From Tetmemena sp. SeJ-2015 (Eukaryota > Ciliophora > Spirotrichea > Sporadotrichida > Oxytrichidae), in contig JAJKFJ010021072.1 in the NCBI GenBank assembly GCA_027382625.1, positions 1 through 64,000 on the forward strand: a DNA stretch of 64,000 nt. The letters run 5' to 3'. The notes below the pieces were generated by a model. It saw nothing but the letters and a program-made list of their open reading frames with translations. It was not told the origin of the DNA and did not search any database. Both the position numbers and the translations under genes were made by a program. This document shows positions 57,100 through 64,000 of this stretch, in pieces (position 1 is the stretch's first letter; every line of letters starts with the position of its first letter).

Positions 57100-60000
57100 T
57101 CTTATCTTTATTCAGCTCTTACACTCCCTTACCACAGAATCTGAAACTTAAAAGTCCACCCTCATCAGGAGACAAGTTCAGAGTTTTTGAACCTTAGCTT
57201 GCTTAAAGCCATAAGACGGACTTAGAGAATAAAGAGAACTAATAACCTTATAATAACTTCAACGGGCTTAACTCAGCGAGTATTTCGCAAAATAGAAATG
57301 AAAGTTATGGGGTTGGGCAAATATTTTCAATTTTGCAAATTACTGCTGCATGACTAGTAGTAATTTGTCCCAAGATGGTTAAATTGAAGCTATCAAGTTA
57401 TATAATAGGTTTTTTCGAGATTAGAATTAATCTGATATTTTAAACTAAATTTAAAGTGCACCCTTCAAAGAAGGAATAAATCAAAGGTGGGGTCAGGAAA
57501 GCTAAAGAGCTGCACAGTCTACGATTAGTTTAATAAGCCCCAGTCCAGAAACGAACTGAAGAAACTGGAGAAGCTGAATGCTCCCGTCACATCTATAAAT
57601 AACCTAGTCACAGATTCCTTCCTAATGGTATGAATTTTTCCTATAGAGCAAAAAAAGCTTCTTAAATTTCTTATTCCTCTATCTCACACCAATTTACAAT
57701 AACAATCTTTGATTCTATAAATAATTATAAATTTTCTTATAGGAAGAAAACCAGTAGCCGTTGATATTAAACCAGAAGTATAATGAGAATAAGCCATTTT
57801 CCCCAAGAGTTGCGGCAAATGACAAGAACCATTAAAAGGAGTTAAATAAGAAACTACTTCAGAATCTCAGGAGTGATCATTATAGCTCCATTTCTTAATA
57901 AAATGAGATGTTCATGGTGAATCCTCTCTTCACAGAGGACTTCTCAAATAAAGAAAATAGAATTTTTATGAGAATGAATAATATGAAATGTGAGGCTTAT
58001 CTTTGAAAACACTGAGCATTCTAAAGCGACAGCCACCTCCTCAATTCAATCTTCATTTACCTGATTTTAGATTTTAAAGTGTGCATTATTTAATCTCTTA
58101 ACAAGTAGAAGGAAGGTTCGACCTGTGGAAAGAGCAAGTTCCTCATCCTAGATCAAGATCAACATAAACCAATCACAATTACTAAGAGATCAACATTCAA
58201 CTCTAAAATACTGCATCAGCTTACTAGTTTACAACTTCAGCTGATAAATTTGAATTGAATGCATTTAATTGCCAATTTAAATCTAGTCAGGAGAAAGAGA
58301 ATAGAAATAATGATTAACCATATATCGAATATTAAGCATTAAAGTTTTCTTAACAGCTACAAGAAAGAGAAAATTTAAGACTCAAAACTAAACTACACCA
58401 CCACCATGATGTTGCAGCATCTTCTTCTCTGATTCATGTTGAGTAGAAAGTTATCAATTATGCAATTTGGAATTTTTTAGAGTAGTAAGATGAATCTGAG
58501 TCACCCGTGTCTCAATAGCAAGATAAATTGCAGATCGTCTTCAGGGATGGAGTATGCTTGCTTAGTGGCCGACAGAGCACTAAATCAATTACTTCGGCTA
58601 AAGGGGACTAAACCTTTCAGTCCTAGCTCAGCTAATTATAAGATTATCCAGATTTAATTTATTACATAATTACAGGAGCATAACGAGTCACTCATTTCAG
58701 AGAATTAAATGGATTCTCTAAGATCAGGTCTAAGCAGTATTTTAGCTTGGTCAAGTAAGCAAGATTAGAAAATAAGGGTTTAATAAATTAGAAAGACTTC
58801 TTATAGAATTAGGACAAAGAAAATATTGATAATAACAGAGGCAAATTCGCTCTCAAATTTTTCTTATTTTTGCATTCATATGATCATTACTCCTTAACCT
58901 CATCAGTTTTAAAACTTCTTAAATCTCTTGCATCAAATACCCTGGAGTCCAAGCCAAGCCACAGATCCTCAAGCTAATAGCTTAGCACTTTTTGAAGGAT
59001 AGCTACTTAAGTATAAGCCAGGCTTGAAAGACTAATATAAGAGATAAATACTTGGTCCTCACTATAGATATATTTCCTCTTTATAAACTTGTGTATTTTA
59101 TATTGACGAACTTTCTAGAATTTATTTTTTGACTTCTTTTTATTTCTATAAGGACTCTTTGATAATTTATAAGTCAAGGTGGTAGGCTAAACTGCCCTTC
59201 CAGCAAAACTACTCCTAGTAAACTATTTATAAGATCCCTATCAGTATAATAGGCCAGTGCTAGAGAGTGAAGGTGCATGTTGAGGCTGGCACTTCAAAAG
59301 GGCAAAGAAGTCCATGCTCATCAATTCGAAATTTTCCTAAAGGATGAGTATCAGGACTAATTTATTAACCTCATCTCATTTTCAATTAGATTTTTAATTG
59401 AGTCACTTGGAAATAACTTAAATGAAGAAGTAGATAGACTCCTCAAGAGAGTCTTCAGTTCAGCAAAATTACAATAACAAATTTACTTTCGATCTTTTTC
59501 CGATCTTAATTTTAAATAACCACAACACCAACGCTAACAATCATCAAGACTCTCACTAGCAAACCAGCAGCAATCATTTGAAAGTAAACTAGAATGCAGA
59601 CTCATAGCACCACAAGCGCTCAATGTCAAACTAATCCATAAACTCACACGCGATGCACAGCAACCACTTCCATTCTGTAATGTCGAATCAGTCTCACAAG
59701 CCTAAGTTGCTCTTTGATTTGAACATAGAGAAGAGCAAATTTTTCCAGTCTTTGGACTTGCTGAAGCTGAGCAAACTTTTCCATATTAAATCGAAGGAGG
59801 AGATGGAGGATATTCTAAACTCCAACTTCATAGAATAGGAGGAGAGAAGTACTTCTGTGATTGAGTGCCAAATCATGAACAAGAACCCTTCCAGCTGGAT
59901 CCAAGGACTCTCTTCAACTCAGACCTGGACGCATAGAGAGATTGAATGGAATAGTCATTATAATTAACTATGATGCTTGTTCTTTTAAGTTTATGAGTAT

Positions 60001-60208
60001 GGAATTGTGGCCAGAGGCGTCTTTTATTTTCGACTGCTACGAATAGCTAGGCAAACTAATGGGTGCTGGCTATCAACTTCATTCTGCAGATATCTCAGAA
60101 AGCGAGAAACTAATGAAGAAAAGCAGAAATTTTTATATCAAGGACAGAAGAAGTAGTTTTCCTCACTCAAGACTAGTTGAATTTTCTAATTTTGCAGCTT
60201 TTATTTGA
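57100..60208 (+). CDS. Coding blocks of an unrecognised protein
   Basis: Plus-strand coding pieces: SYTPLPQNLKLKSPPSSG, a long single-frame part with QIVFRDGVCLLSGRQS, VLKLLKSLASNTLES and VKVHVEAGTSKGQRSP, and a His/Ser/Asn-rich part (MHSNHFHSVMSNQSH) leading to LLFDLNIEKSKFFQSLDLLK. The last part reads ELWPEASFIFDCYEQLGK, ending FSNFAAFI and TGA 60206-60208. It is either the far C-terminus of the preceding gene or a separate gene; about 300 bp of AT-rich DNA (56.8-57.1 kb) lies between. IES limits were not resolved and no family is recognised. Confidence 0.5.
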
Positions 60209-60540
60209 ATTGATTATTAATTTTTATACTCAATCTAATAAATTCATAAATGAATTCGCAATTATTTTTTTATTTTGCAATAAATGATAAAAGCTTTCAT
60301 TTAAACAGTAATTCATTCTATAAGGGAAATAACTTTTAAGGTTTTAGAAATTCATTAAGAATGTAAATTTTAAGTCCATTTTTATCTATAAATAAACAAT
60401 AATTGCTTACTCTTAGTTTGATAAAAGTAAGTAAAAAATATAAGTTTAAAAATAAATGACAAAATCTGTAGTTTGAATATTGTTTTGGCTTCTGTGCACT
60501 TATATTTTTTTGCAATTAGCCCTAAGGCATAATAAAGAAC
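60209..60540. other. AT-rich convergent intergenic interval
   Basis: Separates a plus-strand gene from a minus-strand one. No motif seen. Confidence 0.55.
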
Positions 60541-63500
60541 AATAAATGATGCTGATTAAATGCATCTGTCGATGTCTCATCTTCAAGAATAAGGAATGAA
60601 TGTTGGATTTAGAGCCTGCTACTGCTGCTAGTCTATAAACTTACTTTACATTTTTATTATTTATAAACTGAGTTGAATAGCCTTGATTCTGAAAATCTAC
60701 TAGCTGCTACTATAGCATTTACTGTTGCTATTGCTACTACTACTGCTGTTATAGCTACTCATTTTAGTACCCATAAGCGCTCCTCCTTAAATTAAAAGAA
60801 GTAATCATGTAAAGAGAATAGTTGGTAAATAAATTTGAGACTGCACACTTTCAATTAAGTTTAATCCTTAGGCATTGTTGAGATCAGTTCCCTCTTAGAA
60901 TAAAATTAACTTTTTATAGTAATTAGTACTGAGGATTGAAAACTTAATCGTTGCTGGTTGCTATTTAGGACACACCATATAACTACTACTGCTATTACTA
61001 GAGCTGTTATTTTAATATAGATAATTAATTATTATATTAGAAAGCTGTTACAAATCAGTTAGTGCTGCTGCTAGAGATGATTGCTCATTTAATCTTTAGA
61101 TTGAAGGGAGTTAATTTGGTGATCCTAGTTCTGTCCAAGAACTTGCAGGTCATTTGTTGACTCTAAATAAAGAACAGACAAAAATTTAATTGTATTGACT
61201 GGAGTTGATTATTCATGTTTAGGGTCATTTAATTTAGATCCCCGTAATTCTGTAGCATAGCTCCTTAATAGTTCTGAATCTACAGCTATCTCAAACCCAA
61301 AATTACAATTTTATCATTATACTGTTTAAATGCTATTGGTCTTTTTCGTTTTGTGCCTATACATATTCATTCTGTAACTGTTAAGTTAAAACTCTTTGTT
61401 GTGTCTATTTGGGATATTTTACATTGCATTCTGGTTATTAACTGAGTAGCTTTGTGGCTAGTCGTATAACTGCCCATTCTATTAAACCGAATTGATAAAG
61501 CAAGAAGTAGAATTAATTTAGTAGCGAATAGTCGTTGATATTATTGTGTAAAGCTGATTGCATCTGCTAGTTTTAGATTTATAGCAGATTATTGGCTTGA
61601 TTGTTATCATGTGAGTACTCGAATTAATTATAAAGATAGAGAAAATAAGAAATCACATATTGATTGTATAGAATTGAGAAGATTAATTGAATCCTTATGT
61701 CTGCAAATTAGATTGGAGATCCATGCTACTCTGTTGAGGCAATTATTGCAGCTATCTCTAAATGTGGTGTTGGTTCTAAAGTTCAAATTGGTTATCCACA
61801 TTTTAGTGAAGCCTCAACTGTTTATGATTTTAAGTATTAATTGATGGCCTAAAACCTCCTTATAGACAAATTATTATCGAGCGAAAAATTAATGCATAAA
61901 GTTTCACAAGTGGTAAGCAGTTAGAAATAGAATAAGTTTGCTTTTAAAAGTGCAGTATGAATTTAATTACCAATTGGATTTAAATGAAAAATTAGGAGAA
62001 ACTTATCGCAAACGAGAAAGCTTTCAAAAATTCATATCATCTAAAAAACTAATGTCGTAATTCTACTACCCTTCAAATTTGCTACTAAAAATTCCTTTAA
62101 CTATAATTAATTTTATCAACTTGCGCTATAAATTATTAAATTTATCATTTAGCTTAGACTATGACCTGAGACATTTTTATTACTGAAAAATTGGCTTGGA
62201 GTAGTCTTCTATGTCATTTAGTTAACTAAGGAAGTCTAAGGAGAGAAGTTGTGAATTGATTTGTGGCTCATGATTCTGTTGTTGCTTGGTCTAGATTTCG
62301 GAGGAGAAAAATGTTACTGCCCTCCAGTTGCTACTGAAGTCAAGCCAAGTCGGTTATTTGATAGCAAACTACCTCCTTGGGAATTGACTAGCTAGCTCTT
62401 ATGAGTTTGAGGCTGATTTAGATTGAGATGTGAATGTCCCTGATTAATATGTGACAACTGCTTTTGAGAGTTTTGGGGCAGTCTGTTTTAATTATTCTCT
62501 TTGAATTTATCGATAATCCTCTGGTTGAAATTTGTTATCAAAAGTATAATAAAATTGCTTATAACCAAAATAAATGACTATTATTCATTAAAAAATAATT
62601 CGATAAGGGATTTAAAATCCTGATCATCAAAGGTAGAAATACTTTAGAATTAAGATGAGTAAAAAATTTATATTTTACTCTTAAGATGAAGATAAAACAA
62701 ATTAATGTAATTAAAGAAAAAGATCATTGATTATTGTATTATAAAATAAAAAAATTTCCTCTCAGTATCTTTAAATCATCATCTATGTGGTCTGATTAAA
62801 CACCAATATTATCCTAGAACTATTGCTCATTAGCAATGACTTGCTAAGATCCAATCATTTGGTGCTAACTTAAGGATTAAGTGGGCTGTAACTGTATCAT
62901 TTAATTAATTTAAGCTTGCTGAAGAGCATTTTAACTCTATGAAATAAAAATTTATACATGAAGCAGAAATATTTCAAAATTATATATTTATGATTCAAGC
63001 TACATCCCTCCAATATTTTGCGTCATTAACTGATCAATTAATAGTTATAATAAAATCGTTAGCTTCCTAAAGGTTTGATTAGTACTACAAGCTTGCTACA
63101 CTAGGAAGCTATTAGTTAATGATATTTGATTAGCCTTGAATTTGTATATCTTGGATAGAATTATTTTGAAACTACTATTACTGCTGCTGCTGTTCTTAAT
63201 TCCAGTTTAAATTCATATTTTCGTAGAGCCCTTCCTAGTTAACCTGCTGCTATTGTTGCAGTTATTGGGAATTTTAATAGACTTATTGCTCTCCCGATCC
63301 AAGCAATCTAGAAATATTACAAAATTAAAAAGCATTAAATAAATTTAAAATAATTTTTTCCTAGTCTCATCTATCTATATAGAGTAATTGTCTACATTCA
63401 ATTAAAAGGATATCTATAATTGCCGTTATGAATTCTATTATTGATTATTTATTTTTTGCTTCTTTATTTATATAATAAAATAGGGGCCTTTCCTCGACAT

Positions 63501-64000
63501 TAAAATTTTATAATGAATAAAAGAAAGTATATATTTATGGGATTATTTTCGCTGTCAGCTGCACCTAAATAAAATTTATATTTTAAGCTATTTTTTTGCA
63601 TTTGTTAAATATACCTAAAGTGCAATTTTGAAATAATTCAACATTTGTATATCTACAAAATTTATAAATAAATTAAAATCTCTAAATGTTAAAATTACAT
63701 TTATATTACGTTGTTCTATTTGAATAATAAAATAATCAAGTTGTGGAGTGTTGTCGATATTTTGGTTAGTTAAGTAATTCAGGTTTTGGTGCGAGGAAAC
63801 TTAGCTCTGTTACTAAAACTATTGCTGCTACTACAACTGCTATTGCTAGTTGAGTGACTGATCTTGGATGGACTACTACTGCATAGTGAGATAACTTTAA
63901 CTATTGTTTTGAGCTTGAGATATCTCATTAACTACATTTAATTGACTCTATTTGTTGGAGCCTAAATTATTAGCACCAGACTATCATAAATATTATTATA
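60541..64000 (-). CDS. Gln/Asn-rich protein, partial (5' end beyond the window)
   Basis: Minus-strand pieces separated by AT-rich gaps that are probably IESs. Examples are a part near 63.85 kb (SYLTMQQQSIQDQSLNQQQ), one near 63.2 kb (NSQQLQQQQQVNQEGLYEN), one near 62.4 kb (SHLNLNQPQTHKSQLVNSQG) and a Ser/Asn-rich part near 61.0 kb. Glutamine runs mix CAA, CAG, TAA and TAG, which marks them as coding and not simple DNA repeat. No folded domain is visible. The start lies to the right of the window and the stop was not fixed. Confidence 0.6.
63484..63500. mobile_element. Possible solo end of the MITE-like family
   Basis: GGGGCCTTTCCTCG plus CAT matches the terminal inverted repeat of the elements at 10.3 and 12.3 kb. 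No matching second end was found in the remaining ~500 bp. Short, so tentative. Confidence 0.35.

Noticed and set aside
1..64000. Telomere-bearing (TBE-type) transposons, C4A4 repeats, LINE-type genes
   Set aside because: No C4A4/G4T4 termini and no transposase or reverse-transcriptase motifs were seen on either strand.
1..64000. tRNA, rRNA and CRISPR features
   Set aside because: No cloverleaf with a GGTTCGAAT-type loop, no rRNA core and no spaced direct-repeat array was found. The GGGTTCGATGCC at about 44408 is inside the Tubby coding region.

Overview
The window reads as germline (micronuclear) DNA of a spirotrich ciliate, most likely a hypotrich of the Oxytricha/Stylonychia type. Three things support this. 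(1) Every convincing gene reads through TAA and TAG as glutamine and ends at TGA. (2) Coding regions are cut by very short AT-rich inserts bounded by direct repeats of 3-7 bp. Removing the insert plus one repeat restores the frame and the expected protein, which is how internal eliminated sequences (IESs) and their pointers behave. Normal GT-AG introns occur beside them. (3) One gene (32.5-41.2 kb) is scrambled: its pieces (MDSs) lie out of order and on both strands, and matching 8-16 bp pointers join them back into one protein. The genus is an inference.

Layout. 0.8-2.3 kb: an uninterrupted, GC-elevated gene of unknown function. 2.3-21 kb: mostly AT-rich DNA without genes, holding a perfect 416-bp inverted repeat (8.29-9.25 kb), two ~610-620 bp MITE-like elements with long terminal inverted repeats (10.3 and 12.3 kb), a GC-richer island (14.6-15.3 kb) and one small minus-strand gene (16.05-16.69 kb). 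21-25 kb: two unrecognised plus-strand genes, the first with three clear IESs. 25-28.6 kb: a tandem pair of YheT/ABHD-type alpha/beta hydrolases. 29.6-30.2 kb: a NADAR-domain protein. 30.3-32.3 kb: an APC-family amino-acid/choline permease. 32.5-41.2 kb: the scrambled WDR90/POC16 gene. 41.9-44.1 kb: a fused HAD-like plus inositol-phosphate kinase (ITPK) gene. 44.1-48.3 kb: a Tubby-like gene. 48.7-49.9 kb: an ANP32-type leucine-rich acidic protein. 50.4-60.2 kb: a multi-domain cyclic-nucleotide-binding protein followed by low-complexity coding blocks. 60.5-64 kb: a Gln/Asn-rich minus-strand gene running off the window.

The genes do not form operons. In hypotrichs each would normally become its own somatic nanochromosome after IES removal and unscrambling. 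Two genes, WDR90/POC16 and Tubby, belong to families tied to cilia and basal bodies; the rest are unrelated. Exon and MDS limits were fixed by eye from reading frame, family resemblance and repeat matching, so ends without a stated pointer or stop are approximate.
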